From: Gautieria morchelliformis
Lineage: Eukaryota > Basidiomycota > Agaricomycetes > Gomphales > Gomphaceae
Direction of reading: 5' to 3'
Assembly (NCBI GenBank): GCA_015179125.1
Contig: WHVA01000040.1
Span: 62,001 to 126,000 of the forward strand
Length of the DNA: 64,000 bases
Position numbers and translations under genes: made by a program. Below, piece after piece: positions 11,673-23,084 of this stretch (position 1 is the stretch's first letter; the number at the start of each line of letters is the position of its first letter). The notes beneath the pieces were generated by a model that searched no databases, was not told the origin of the DNA, and saw only the letters and a list, made by a program, of their open reading frames with translations.

Positions 11673-13000
11673 AGCTGTAGCTGTAGTTGTTGCTGTTGCT
11701 GTTGCTGCTGCTGGTATTGGTGTTGCTGCTGCTGCTGGGGTGGCTGCTGCTGCTGTGGAGGATGAGGAGAATTCTGGGATAGCACAGGCGTTTGACCATA
11801 CGACTGGAAGGCATGCTGTGCCTGTTGCACAGGTGCCGCTGATGGCCAAGCCTCTACCCCAGGAAGCGAGGGGAGCATCAGCTCATTCGGCCATCGTGAC
11901 CCGCCACCAGTATCTCGTAGTACGGGATCAACATTATGCGAGTCAAATAAACCTGCAGCAACATCATTCCAGCTCCGGAACGAGGTGGTGAGATCGGGCG
12001 TGTCGGGCGGTGGGAATGCCACAGGATTAAGCTCAGTGGGAAGGGCACTGGGGGACGGAGAGGTCCGACCAATCGAGTGGATCGATGGGAGGGTGGGTGC
12101 CTGGAAAGGCGTCCGATCGAGGGGGGGAGGGTAGGACCAAGGACTAGAGGCATCAGAGACGCCTAAAAATGGATCAGGCGGTGGAGGGAATGGAAACCCA
12201 GATGTACTATATGAGGATGTAGACACGGGGGTCAGGAGCGGTGTTGGTCCAGGTGGCTGTGTAAGGAGGATGAGTTTCCCAGCGCTGGTGAAGTAGATGG
12301 CACGTACGCTAGCCTCGATAGGCCTGAGGGTGATGGTAGAGTTGGAGCCTGGAGGATGGTTCGTAGGTAGACGAGCTCGGTCGTGAGGTCCGGGATACGG
12401 AGTTGGTCGAGGAGGACGTGAGGGCGTTACTGCAGGGGGTCCAGGATTACTTGGGCCTCTCTTGCGAGGCTTTGAAGCATGGGGAGGAACGTAGCGGTCC
12501 GCCGATGAGGGATGAAGGACCAGGTTCATCTCGTGTTTCCCATCCGCGGACCACAAATCTACAGTTACAATAAAAAAATCGACGTTTATATCACTAGTGA
12601 AAGCATATTAGAACCAGCGCTGAATTCCAGGATGAAGACTGACTCGACGTCTAATATGCTATTATCTTCCCGCCGCACTATCATTTTGGCCACAGCAGCT
12701 GGAGCTAGCGGCCGCCTGTCCTACAGAAGCCATCAACACGACTACAGGACAGGGGAGAGGACTGTGGAGGTACTTTATCGCCAAAGCCACACATTCGAGC
12801 GCGGAGAGGATGCTGGGCAACCTCGAGAGAGTAATGCCTGCAGAACGGAGACGTGTCAGCGATGCTGCGCAGTTTCCCTTGCACTGGTGCACCGACGTGT
12901 TATGGATCCATTGGCCCCACTCTTCTGGGTCGTCTACATTTGCACGTCCAGGATTGCCAAGCGCAGCGTTGAGCTGCCTCTGGGTTGTCTTTTGGATCAT
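11046..13000 (-). CDS. velB: VelB-type velvet-domain regulator
   Basis: Six exons (13000-12897, 12837-12774, 12720-12644, 12593-11424, 11353-11182, 11123-11046) give 554 residues. The first velvet half reads HYSLEVAQHPLRARMCGFGD then KDRRPLAPAAVAKMIVRRED and VTVDLWSADGKHEMNLVLHP. The second half reads GIFFLFQDLSIRTEGTFRLR and VFTEPFTVYSAKRFPGVPDT. The two halves are separated by a long disordered insert rich in Pro, Ser and Gln, as in VelB. Velvet proteins have an NF-kB-like DNA-binding fold; VelB partners VeA and VosA to control development, sporulation and secondary metabolism. All exon phases fit. The insert carries a polyglutamine tract. The start at 13000 is the first ATG in frame; a longer N-terminus is possible. 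Confidence 0.92.
11625..11760 (-). repeat. CAG/CTG microsatellite coding polyglutamine in velB
   Basis: The coding (minus) strand is a dense run of CAG and CAA codons interrupted by His, Tyr, Leu and Pro codons, giving tracts such as PPQQQQPPQQQQQHQYQQQ and a longer uninterrupted glutamine run. It lies in the disordered insert between the two halves of the velvet domain. Such tracts often vary in length between strains. Confidence 0.9.
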
Positions 13001-13477
13001 GGAGAGTGCGGAGAGAAGAGGGAAGCAAGGATGCGATACAGAGACGGGTTTAAGTAGAAGGATATTGAGAGGAACAGAGAGCGTGAGAGGACCCAGAAAC
13101 AAGGTAGCGGGTCGGAGGTTGGTTGGGCAAACAGTGGATTGGCGTTGGCTGGAGATACTTACGTGGAAGGATGGTCCCGTAATTGGACTGGCTTGTACGC
13201 TGGCTCCCAGCGATGTGGTAGACTTTTACGAGCTGCTGTCCTCGAGCTCCGTTCGCGCTCCGACGCTTGTCTGTTCTCACCCTCACGATTATTTTAAATT
13301 CTGTCTGTAAAAAAAGCACACTCGGGTGCTCTCGCGACAAGGAAGGGCTCAAGTATCATCCATCATTACTATACGAGGTATCGTGGCAGCGCTGATGTCG
13401 AAGCCAGCAGCGAGCTAACCATGTTCGGCGATATCATTAGCGCGGAATAGCGCCCAAGTCAGAGCTACTTCATCCCG

Positions 13478-14929
13478 ATGGCTGATCCTGCAACAAGGAA
13501 GGTGCTGCAGGAGTTCGCAAGCGACGCGTCGCTCAAAAACAAAAGTGCGTGCTTTCCTTGCTCTGCGGCCAACATCTCACAGCCACTCTGCAGCCTGTGT
13601 CGACTGTGGTGCCCCACGCCCTCAATGGGCATCTATCAGCTTCGCCGTGCTTATCTGTCTGCAGTGTGCTGGAACTCACAGAGGATTCGGCGTCCACATC
13701 AGGTATGAGAACACGCTCCGTCACGCTCCGTCCATCCCTGATTCATTTATGACAGCTTCGTGCGCAGCATCAGCATGGACACCTGGCAAGAAGAGCAGCT
13801 CCGCAGGATGAAGGTGCTCACCCTCCATCCCGCACGCTGCCACTTCTCACCCAGCGTCTCTAGCTAGGAGGCAACGCACCATTCGTGGCCTTCTTGACCG
13901 AGTATCCCTCAGATCACAGTGGGTACACTGAAGACATGAACCCACACGACAAATATCACTGTTGGGCTGCGACCCAGTATCGTGAAAAGGTCTGCCCATT
14001 CTCTTACGTACGGGCTACAGTCTGACCCTCTAGCTTCTGAGCTTACCGCTGCCCTCGAGGATAAACCGTGGTTGCCTTCCGCACCGCCCCCTTCTGTAGA
14101 AAGCAATAGCTTAGACGCTCTAGGCCGTCCTTCTTCGGCGCAGGGCCTTCGAAAATCGCGTGCTTCCACGCGTTCCCCGTCTTCCAATCTCCGACAAACT
14201 TCCAACTCTCCCGCGCCCTCCCCACTCTCCCACACCCTAGAATCCAGCAATGACCGCAAAGCCGCCAATGAGAGCTACTTCGCCTCCCTCGGCGCGTCCA
14301 ATGCATCCCGTCCCGACCATCTCCCTCCGTCACAAGGCGGGCGATACACTGGCTTCGGCAGCACTCCCCCGCCAGATCCTGCAGAGCACCTCTCCTCAGC
14401 AGCGGCGCCTACATTAGGAGAACTGCAATCTGACCCCGTCCGCGCACTCTCCAAAGGCTGGTCTCTCTTTGCTGGTGCCGTCGCGGGTGCGTCGCGCGCC
14501 GTGTCTGAGAACGTTGTCAAGCCCGGTATGGAGCGTGTCGCAGACCCCGAGCTCAGGGAGAAAGTAGGTGGATACGTGAGCAGTGCAAGTCAGCGCGCCG
14601 CCGCCGCCGCCGGGACTGCCAATGCATGGGGTCGGACACAGTTTGGTGTCGATGTGGGGGAAAGTATGGGTGCAGTTGTGGACAAGGTACGATCGGGCGT
14701 TTCGGGAGGACCTCCCGGTCAAGGATATGAAGCTGTAGATCGGTGGGATGAAGATGGTCATGATGAAGGATCGGCGTTGTCCCAGGATGTACATGAAGAT
14801 GACTTCTTCAAAGATGTCAATGCCGGGGAATGGCAGGATATGTCGACTACGAAGAAGCCGCAGCCTGAGACGGCGAAGGTTGAGACAAAGCCAAAGGCGG
14901 AGGATTGGGATGAATGGAAGGACTTCTAA
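13478..14929 (+). CDS. ArfGAP of the Gcs1/ArfGAP1 type
   Basis: Exons 13478-13544, 13594-13702, 13756-13813, 13864-13989 and 14021-14929 give 422 residues. The zinc finger is NKTCVDCGAPRPQWAS then FAVLICLQC (C-x2-C-x16-C-x2-C), followed by AGTHRGFGVHISFVRSISMD with the catalytic arginine. The domain stimulates GTP hydrolysis on Arf1 in COPI coat recycling at the Golgi. The C-terminal half has Ser/Ala-rich amphipathic segments (SKGWSLFAGAVAGASRAVSE) that could act as curvature-sensing helices, and ends in the motif WDEWKDF. Introns 1-3 are 48-53 bases. The last is only 31 bases in my model (13990-14020); a 52-base alternative using GTGAAA at 13982 is also in frame, so that junction is uncertain. 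Confidence 0.9.
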
Positions 14930-16854
14930 TACTTCGCGCTAGTCGGGTAATCTAAATCTCTATTTAATACCAGGGAATGAGGCTGGCTGTACGCATCCAT
15001 GTCAACTCAATAGAGTACATAAGATACCTGGCATCTGTTTAGTTTTGAAGGGGACAGCATACTCGCTGGCTGCAGCGACGAGCACGGACTTCGGGCTCTG
15101 CGCTAAGCGCTAACGCTGAACGAAGCTCATATTCATCATCTCCTCATCTTTAGAATTGTCATATATTTTTTATACATTAATGTTTTTTTACGATGTTGGC
15201 TGCGTGGTCGTCGTCGGCGACGACGGGCACGAGTCCGTGACGCCGTGCACCCGGCGTCCTCCGATTGTCAGTGTACGCGTCGACAAGAGACCACAAGACT
15301 ACTGACCTCTTCCACGGAATTATTTCGCAGTGCGCGTGTGTCGTGACGGAATAGTGACGGAATTAATAGACCATCACGAGGAAATCACTAGTTAGACTGA
15401 GACCACATAAGTTTTGTGGGGGGTGGACTGGATTTCAATTTGGCGCCGTACAGGTGACGGACGACCCGGACAAGAGTCGTTTAACGGCGTGTGGCTCTGG
15501 TAATATTGACCAGAGGCCTCTCGTTTAGCTTCCGGAGATCTGCACTCTATTAGCTAACTATTCCTCACCCACGCTCCCACAATCATCGATAGCTTGGGCG
15601 CATTCAAATGCACAGCTTACAGCAATCAAGAGACTCTTGAAGCGAAGAGGTTAAACCCCTTGCACAGGCTTCACGACCTAGTAGCAGGAGAACCCAGGCG
15701 CAGGTCCAGTATAGGCCTTCCGCAATGCTCACTGGCAGCTTTCTCCACGCAGCCATACCAACATTCCGCTACAACTCTTCCGTTCTGACAGTGAGGGCCA
15801 TGAGCTAGCGGGTGCGAAAATCCAATTTACGGAAATGAGTGTGCACGTTTAAATCGGGATAAAGAAACAGTAACTCGACGCGCGGACTGACGAGCGAGCA
15901 ACTGATAGCAGAGACGGCCGAGCGAAGTTATCAGAGGACGAGTCACACCCCGCCCACATCTCCGACGGCACTCGTAGCATGCGATTCATGGCAGAAAGAA
16001 CGGGGATCCCAGCGTGTGTGCCAGTGGAAAGGGGCCGAGCTACGCCATTTAATGAATACGACGGAAGTTCCGTGGACGTGGTGATGAGGCTGCCATGAGT
16101 CCCGAACCTATCAAGTACAGCTTGCCAGAGGGTATTTCGGCGCGGGTGGGCGGATCGAGCGTGGGGAAGGAGCGTCGATGAGGCGATGGGGGCAGGGAAG
16201 CTGCGAGCGTTGATGCCGAGATATTGTATGAGGGCGTCAATTTAGCAGAGAAAGAGGCAGAAGTATCAAATGGACGACCAAGGGGAAGAACGACGAGGCT
16301 GGTCATGCATTCATCTGCACAGCGTATGAACATCTATATCGGCAACGGTTCACGGTCATCTGAGGTCTTTCATTAGGCCACCCCAGTTGAGGGGTAGCTC
16401 TCGAGCAGCATTGTAGACATCGAGTTGGATCAGCATGCGTTTGAAATGGACAGACCTGGAATCGACCTGACCATCGTATCGACATGGTTCAGGCGGCTTG
16501 GTTGTTGTGCACGAAGCCAAGAAGGAAGGGATTGTCAAGATCGGTTAGGAATGGTCATTACAGCAACATCAACATCAGAGAGAGAGGCCATGAATCGTAC
16601 TGGTGTTGATGTCACACTCCTTGGTCAGTGGGAGAAAGGCCGCTGACTCGGAGGGTATGACACATCAAGCCGCCAATGTGACCTTGAAGAGTGCCCTGCA
16701 AAGTGTCGCTCAAACAACCCAACCTTTGTCCTGTTGCTGCGACCAACATCTCATCGTCGTCCTGCACGCTGTCGAACCTTAGGCGTACAAGTCGTCTTTA
16801 CTAGACTCGTGACCAGCCTGCCTGACTGTGCTGCTGCCTTGTCTCGTCTTTGGA
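14930..16854. other. Long intergenic region, no gene recognised
   Basis: About 1.9 kb with only short, unconvincing open frames. There is a GC-rich patch with small inverted repeats around 15190-15260. One segment (16268-16325) recurs at 22964-23020 and is listed separately. No RNA gene was recognised. Confidence 0.5.
16268..16325 (+). repeat. Dispersed repeat, copy 1
   Basis: This segment, containing GGTCATGCATTCATCTGCAC, recurs at 22964-23020 in the same orientation. The last 31 or so bases are identical, and the preceding 25 are similar with small gaps. It is probably the end of an unidentified non-autonomous mobile element. Confidence 0.6.
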
Positions 16855-17690
16855 TCCTAGCCCTGCATTGAGCCCACCAAAGGCCGGGCGCGGAAGCCCA
16901 GCCCGGCTTTGCTGCACTTATATGGTACATCTTTGGCAACTGTATATACATGAAACAAGGTTATTTCTCTCGTTCTGCCTCCGGCCTGAAGCCGTATACT
17001 ATGTCAGGGATCACCAACAACAGTCGACCGAAGCGCAAAACTACCACAACAGAGAAAGTCATCGACCCCAGCAATGCCCCCGTTCCAGCATTTGCTTCAC
17101 ATCAGGCAGCAACTTCACCTGCCGCGGCAAAACTGCCCTCCGCTCCATCGCCGGAGAGCATTGGTGGACTGGCTGTGGAGGAGGGATCACCTCTCATACC
17201 GGTGAAACCACTGAAACAGAGAATGCACTCGGTGGAGACGTGGCCAAGAGGCTTGCCGCAGACAACAGTTCTTCCCGCGCCAATAAGCGGAAGACCCTCG
17301 ACATTGTGGAACTCACCGATTCAGAACTTGCGGCAGACGAGGGAGAAAACCCGAGTGATTCCACTGGCAGCACCATAAGAAGAAGCAAAGGCGTGGTAAG
17401 CGGGATTTCCTCGGTTCTGATCAGATCATTTAGTAGACTATACCTTGTATTGCTAAGAAGCGACACAAGTCGGATACAGATCCCATCGATGTTGACGCCG
17501 ATAACGTGCTCGCTGACATTGAGATTGTTGATTCGAATATGGCTTAATCATAACATTTTTTTCGTGTTTGTTTTTCCATAGCTGAAGCCCGGGCTTGAGC
17601 CTAGGCCGAGCCTGACTTGACTTGGGCTGGGCTTGAGGCTTCATTGAGCCTGAGCCTCAAGCCCGGGCTTTCCGAGCCCAGCCCGTCGCA
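16855..17690 (+). mobile_element. Degenerate hAT-like DNA transposon remnant
   Basis: The left end (about 16875-16915) and right end (about 17580-17690) are rich in repeated GGGCTTGAGCC/GCCCGGGCTT motifs, the kind of subterminal repeats seen at fungal hAT ends. Between them are coding fragments reading NSRPKRKTTTTEKVIDPSNA (about 17015), KRKTLDIVELTDSELAADEG (about 17290) and DTDPIDVDADNVLADIEIVD (about 17475), which look like the charged N-terminal region of a hAT transposase. No BED finger, catalytic core or dimerisation domain is present, so this is an internally deleted copy. The family call rests on style of ends and N-terminus and is moderate. Confidence 0.4.
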
Positions 17691-18261
17691 GCACCACCCA
17701 CTGGCCAGACAATCTAACTGTTGACCTCTGTTGAAATCTTTACTGCCGGCACCTCCATCAAAAGCCATATCCCCGGTTCTCGTACACTCTCGACCAGATT
17801 GCAAGAATAGACACAGAGCCCAGTATGCTGTGACGTGGCTTGCCGCGCGTGCCGTATCCTGCGGAACGCGCATCGTGTCTCTGCCCAGCCCGGCGGGCTG
17901 CGGGCCAATAGCGGCGATAGAAAACGCAGGGGCGGCGTATACCGTACCTATACGTGTGCGTTGGCCTCGGGCGGTCCGACGTGCGCCTGGCTCGGATTTG
18001 TGACGTTCCTATGTGTTCACACCCTCGCCGCTACTCTTGAGGTGTCGCGCCTGTCGAGTATATTCGAGATCTCTGGTGCACGGATCCGCCGCGTTTCAGG
18101 GCCTCCAACCTTCAAGTGCTTCAAGTGTAGGTGAGCGAATGGGTATATTTACCCAGCTAGTTTTCATAGACATGAGCCTGCGCAGGTTAGAGTTGGACGG
18201 CAGACTTACGATACACGCACGATACAGGCCTCACAGTCCAGCTTCGCGTCCCCCGCGAACC
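17691..18261. other. Intergenic region upstream of RTA1-like gene
   Basis: About 570 bases with no convincing gene. It presumably contains the RTA1-like gene promoter, but I see no clear TATA box or known operator. Confidence 0.45.
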
Positions 18262-19613
18262 ATGTCCCGCCCCCTTGACCTCGCCTCGCAAAACCAGCTC
18301 CCCCACCCCGCGAACCCTTTCCTATCCCCCTCTACAGATCCGTACAACCCTTTACGGTGAGTCCGTTCCCCTCCTATCCCCGTTAATACTGCGACCGGAA
18401 ACCCGCAATGCTTGTCGTTGCCGTCACCTCATCCTCCTCTCTACCAGATATATAGCCAGCAACACCCTCACCGGCGTCGCGTTCACGCTCTACATGGTCA
18501 GCGCGCTCACCATGTCCGTGTGGATGTGGCGCCGCGGCGCGCAGTGGATGGGCGCGATGGTCGTAGGCGCGTATAGTAAGTTTGAAGACAACCCATCCAT
18601 TCGAGACCGGGGGGTGGTGGATTGCGCGTGTCCGTCGGTTCCCCATGCGCTGACGGTGAGGCTGTTGTGCAGCGTTCTCCGCCGGCATCGGCCTCCGTTT
18701 CGGCCTCCATTCACAGCCCGAGTCGAAGGGATATACATTGCAGAGTACCTCTTCGTTGTCCTCTCCGTACGTCGTGCGCCCCAACGTGTTTCTTTTCTTC
18801 TCACATGCGGCGCCAGCCGTGCGCATTCATCGCGGCCGACTACGTCCTCCTCGGACACTTGGCGCAACATCTGAATATGGACCGGCACCTCCTCGTAAAG
18901 CCGCGCCTCATCACGCGTCTGTTCATCTCGTCCGACGTCACGACATTTCTCATACAGGTAGGCGTGTTTGGAGCGTCGGAGTATTGCGCACTGATGAGGT
19001 CGGCAGGCGGCCGGAGGATCGTTATCGATATCGGGCAGCACGAGCAATGACTTGACCAAAGCGCATACTGGCTCCCGTGTACGCAGCCCCACACGTCCCT
19101 CTCTTCCCGCTTCTGCCTCACCCACACACCCCAGATATTCCTCGCCGGCCTCGCCATGCAGCTCATTTCCTTCTTCGCGTTTACGATGCTCTTCCTCCGC
19201 TTCCTCGCCCGCGTGCGGACGCACGCGCCTCACGTGTGGAATCCGACCCCTACGCCAGTCTGGTGGCGCCACTGGCGCACGCTCAGTGCCGCCTTGTGCG
19301 TGAGCTGCGTTGGGATCCTGGTGTGTCGGTCTGCATGCAGCGTCCCAGTGCCACTGACACGGACTCGCAGATCCGGTCGGCGTACCGCACTGTCGAACTC
19401 TCGCAGGGCTTCCAGGGCCCGCTGGCGGTGTCGGAGGGGTTCTTCTACGGCCTGGATACGTTTCCGCTTTTGCTGGCCATTGCGGTGTATGTCCCCTTCT
19501 GGCCGGGGCAGTTCATCAATGAGGAGTCCGCGCTTGCATTCGCTGTTCCCAAGGAGGACAAGGAGGGGACGCTGAGTGCGGTGGAAGAGGGGAGGGAGAA
19601 GGCTTCTGTATGA
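18262..19613 (+). CDS. RTA1-family seven-helix membrane protein, with one probable frameshift
   Basis: Seven exons: 18262-18356, 18448-18575, 18673-18766, 18817-18957, 19007-19078, 19135-19320 and 19371-19613, about 319 residues. Family motifs run in order: SNTLTGVAFTLYMVSALTMS, AGIGLRFGLH, IYIAEYLFVVLSPCAFIAAD, YVLLGHLAQHLNMD, QAAGGSLSISGS, IFLAGLAMQLISFFAF and IRSAYRTVELSQGFQG. RTA1/RTM1/Rsb1 proteins are plasma-membrane lipid-translocating or toxicant-resistance proteins. Exon 3 is one base short: the frame giving GLHSQPESKG and the frame giving IYIAEYLF do not join, and no splice in the interval can bridge them. Either the gene carries a one-base deletion near 18727-18732 or the assembly has an error there. 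All other junctions keep frame. Confidence 0.85.
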
Positions 19614-20099
19614 TGATAGTCTGACTCCTGCCTTCACTGAGTATAAGTAAGGAGTATCATATGTGCGACATAATACACACATCGCATGTGTGTAGAGCAC
19701 GTTTCCTCATCACTCACAGCTCATTGAAGAAGGGGGATAGACCGCCTGGCGCCTTTGCACGCGCGGCTACATCCCGCGTCTGGCTATTGCGGGCGAGTGG
19801 GCCGGGCTGTTTTCCTTAGATGATAAAAGAGATTAAAACTGAGTAGACAGTTAGCCAAGCGATGCAACTAAAATCTTTTGTAGACGTGCTTGAGGTCCGT
19901 CAATCTTTTGGTCAATTACCAGAAACCGATCCAGATCTCGATGACCAATTGCGGGGTGAACACAAAGCTGCAGGTCGAAGAAATGAGCATTGACGTTGTC
20001 ATGGAGGATGATCAGGCCTACCCTTTTTCACGGATGTCAACATGCGTGACACTCGCGTGACTGACTCACCATTTCCTCCTTACTTCTCAGACGACACGC
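19614..20099. other. Intergenic region upstream of FunK1 copy 1
   Basis: No gene seen. The last 60-80 bases before the FunK1 ATG resemble the sequence before the paralogue at about 23060-23120, so the FunK1 duplication includes some 5' flank. Confidence 0.5.
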
Positions 20100-22840
20100 A
20101 TGTCTACTCAAACACCACGTAGGGCTGGAACTCATAAACTATCAAGCAAGGCGAATGCCCTCCGCCAAGACATTATAACAGCTATAACTTCCAAGACTTT
20201 CAATGTAGTCAAGGAAGACCTGATAGTGGCACAACGGTTGACAAGGTTGAAGTTGGACACCATAACCTCTCAAAGATGTTCCTCATATGTAAAAACCATC
20301 ATGGAGGTCGATAAACCGGAAAAGGAGCTCTACAAGCCTGTCACCAAGCTGCTTACGGAGATAAGTTGCTTTGTCCACCGCATGCACGTTGAGAAGGGAT
20401 TCACCTCCGCTCTCACTGATAATGATTCGCTCCTAATGTTTATAATTCGAGCAAGTTCTGTCAAAGATGCTGACAATGGAGAGGTGCCAGACATTGTAGG
20501 TGTTGATGCAACTGCCGAAGAAGTTACAAACTATCTGGAAAAGGATGTCCTCCCAGATCGGCTTGTGTCCTTGCACTGGTCCCAGCTCCTGTCTGTCGGC
20601 CACATAAATTTAGCTGAGATGCCTGATGATTGGGACACAGATGATCTTGTCCAATCGCTAAGCTATGTTTGGTGTATAGACCGCTATCAACCCAATCGCT
20701 TTGTCCATACGGCTATAATGGCATACAAAACCGGATTTCTCACTTTGCAATGTCTTCCGGACAGTATGGCGGTCTCATCGAATCACTCCTATGATGACCA
20801 TGAAGCACTGGTTCGGTATGTTTATGCCCTGTACTACCCTGGTTCTGGAGCCGAAACACAGCTGTGCGAATTTACAAATTTGAAGCCCATTCAGAGATCC
20901 TCAGATGAGCCAAAGACAAATGCCTCCACCACTGCTCTGAAGCCATCATTCAAATACACTGTCAAAGGCGATAATGAAACCGCAGAATATTCCATCTTCG
21001 ACCACTTCCATGGCTCGAGTTTTTCCCGACAGGTGTATGTTGGGCTGGGAGCTATAGCCATCAAGAGCACTAGATTTCCACGAGTTGTCGTGTTGAAAGT
21101 TTATTCTCGCGGTCTCACCCGCCGATTCCACGAAGAGGACATACTTCAAAAAATCCATGAAGACGGCTATTTACCAGGAGTCCCGAGGATTTCCAAGGAT
21201 GTGTCAGAACAGCCATTCCCGTTGCCGAGAAACCATTCACTGGATCGCCATCGAGAAGCATGCATGGTACCCTTAACAACAACAGGGGAGAGTTTGAGTA
21301 AGTGCAAGAATGTCTTGCAATTCTTGAAAGCCATGTATGATCTCACTGAAGGTTTGTTTCTGGCTCTCTTATCTGTACGGACACTAACCAACCTTAGTTC
21401 ATCGCATCCTCATGGAAAAGAAGGACATATTGCATCGTGACATAAGTTGGGCAAATATCCTTATCAACCATAAGCATTTTGAGGGTCTTGATGAAGGCGA
21501 CCATGAGTATCCATTCATCGACAGCATCTTGAAAAAACCGTGAGTTGCACATTTCCATTATTTCTAGGCATAATCTCATGCAATATCCTAGGGTGCCGAG
21601 GGTGCAAGTTCTCCTTGCAGACTTTGACAATGCCATGATTATTGGCGGGGCAGGGAAAAATTACGCACCCAATGGAACCGAACTGGTAAGTTGGCATTAC
21701 AAGTAATCTGATTATTGTCTTAGGTCCGATGTAAGGAGGATGAGCAGCACAGGATCATTGTAAGTGTGTGATTGTTATGGTGTAGCACTCGGTTAACTTC
21801 TTGGGACAGGGCACGCCAGCCTTCATTGCAGAAGTTCTTGCCCGCCCTTCCCTTGCACCGGTCAAATATATTATATTTAAAGATATGCAAGATCTCAACA
21901 AGGCCATCACTCCCCATCCCCAGGCAGACAGAGACAGTTCTGATAAACAGTTTTTCAAAGAATTGGCAGGGTACGAACGTTTGAATGACAAGCATGTTTC
22001 ACACCAAGCGATCCACGATGCCGAATCCATTTTCTGGGTCATTGTGTTCTTCATGGTCCGTGCCAACCCCAAAGGTTCAGACAGTCACAAAAACATACGT
22101 ATGCGTTCGGAGACATTTGACGCCATCGTGTCGCACCAGATTGGGAAACGCATCAGTATTCGTAGATCTTACTTTGAGCACTTTAGGGAGGAGGACTGGG
22201 CAGAGATGCTTCCGGAAAAGCTAGCAGGGTTTTCTGCAACACTTTACCAGCTTTGGGAGTACTTTTCGTTTCCCTGGCATGGCATACAAGTGCCGCCCAA
22301 GCATCAGTTTCATGCCCACAACCTGCTACAGCGATTGCTCTTCCAGGAGATCGGGCGACTCACCGAAATGGAGGATTCCATAGAACTTGAACTGGCCCCA
22401 CTGCCTGTTCACTCACGCCTGGCAGGGACACAACGCACCGGTACTCTGGGGGGCTCCCTGCATCTCCTCCCGCAGAAAAAACCGCAGACAGAGGACAGCA
22501 GCGAAGCTCCGCCTGCAAAGCGCAGAAAACACAAGCAGTCTCGGGGACACGATGGTGATGTTCGCCTGTGTATGTTCACTTTACATTATGTCATTGACCT
22601 ATATCAGACTGTGCCTCCGGGTCCACTGCGGCCGACGTGCTCACGGATGAAGCTCATGGCATGAGGTCGTATGAGATTCTGCCCTCGATTGTTGCTGACA
22701 ACGGTATCCGAAGTGTGATTCAGGACGTACGGACTTCCGTGGACATTCAGAAACTATGGTTCACGGCAGAGTTCAGCCCTGGTTTCCCAATTATTAACCA
22801 AGGCCATGCGTGGAGCTGCAGTCAAATATCCATGTTCTAA
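20100..22840 (+). CDS. FunK1-family fungal protein kinase, apparently whole
   Basis: Exons 20100-21351, 21398-21539, 21592-21685, 21724-21759, 21786-22554 and 22608-22840 give 841 residues. The N-terminal 390 residues are the FunK1 extension. The kinase core carries LHRDISWANILI near residue 430 (catalytic loop with D and N), LLADFDNAMIIG (DFG replaced by DFD) and GTPAFIAEVLARPS, followed by HDAESIFWVIVFF (helix F). A basic Lys/Arg patch (PAKRRKHKQSRGHDGD) precedes the tail. FunK1 kinases are expanded in mushroom-forming fungi and their substrates are unknown. The intron between 21759 and 21786 would be only 26 bases; skipping exon 21724-21759 (one 100-base intron, in frame) is an alternative. 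No disabling change seen. Confidence 0.85.
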
Positions 22841-22963
22841 TTTGATGCATTTAATCTTGGCTAGGAAGCATGGCATCACCTGCGTCTGCAGCGCGTAATT
22901 TCTGATTACATTCCTGCTTCACCAACAATGTGTGATAAATACTGTATACGAGGAAGGAGAATA

Positions 22964-23020
22964 AAATGGATGACTAGGGTAAGGACGACCAGGCTGGTCA
23001 TGCATTCATCTGCACAGCGT
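22964..23020 (+). repeat. Dispersed repeat, copy 2
   Basis: Same segment as 16268-16325, here between FunK1 copy 1 and the truncated copy 2. Confidence 0.6.
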
Positions 23021-23084
23021 CTGGTCATGATGTTTGTGATCACCTCCTGACCTACTCTTCAAGTTAATATGTGACACGTGACTA

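Noticed and set aside
11458-11991. Plus-strand frame rich in Ala and Val
   Set aside because: It is the antisense of the velB polyglutamine insert, which has strong domain and exon support on the minus strand.
15594-15788. Short open frames in the 15-16.8 kb gap
   Set aside because: Chance-length frames without motifs; nothing to separate them from noise.
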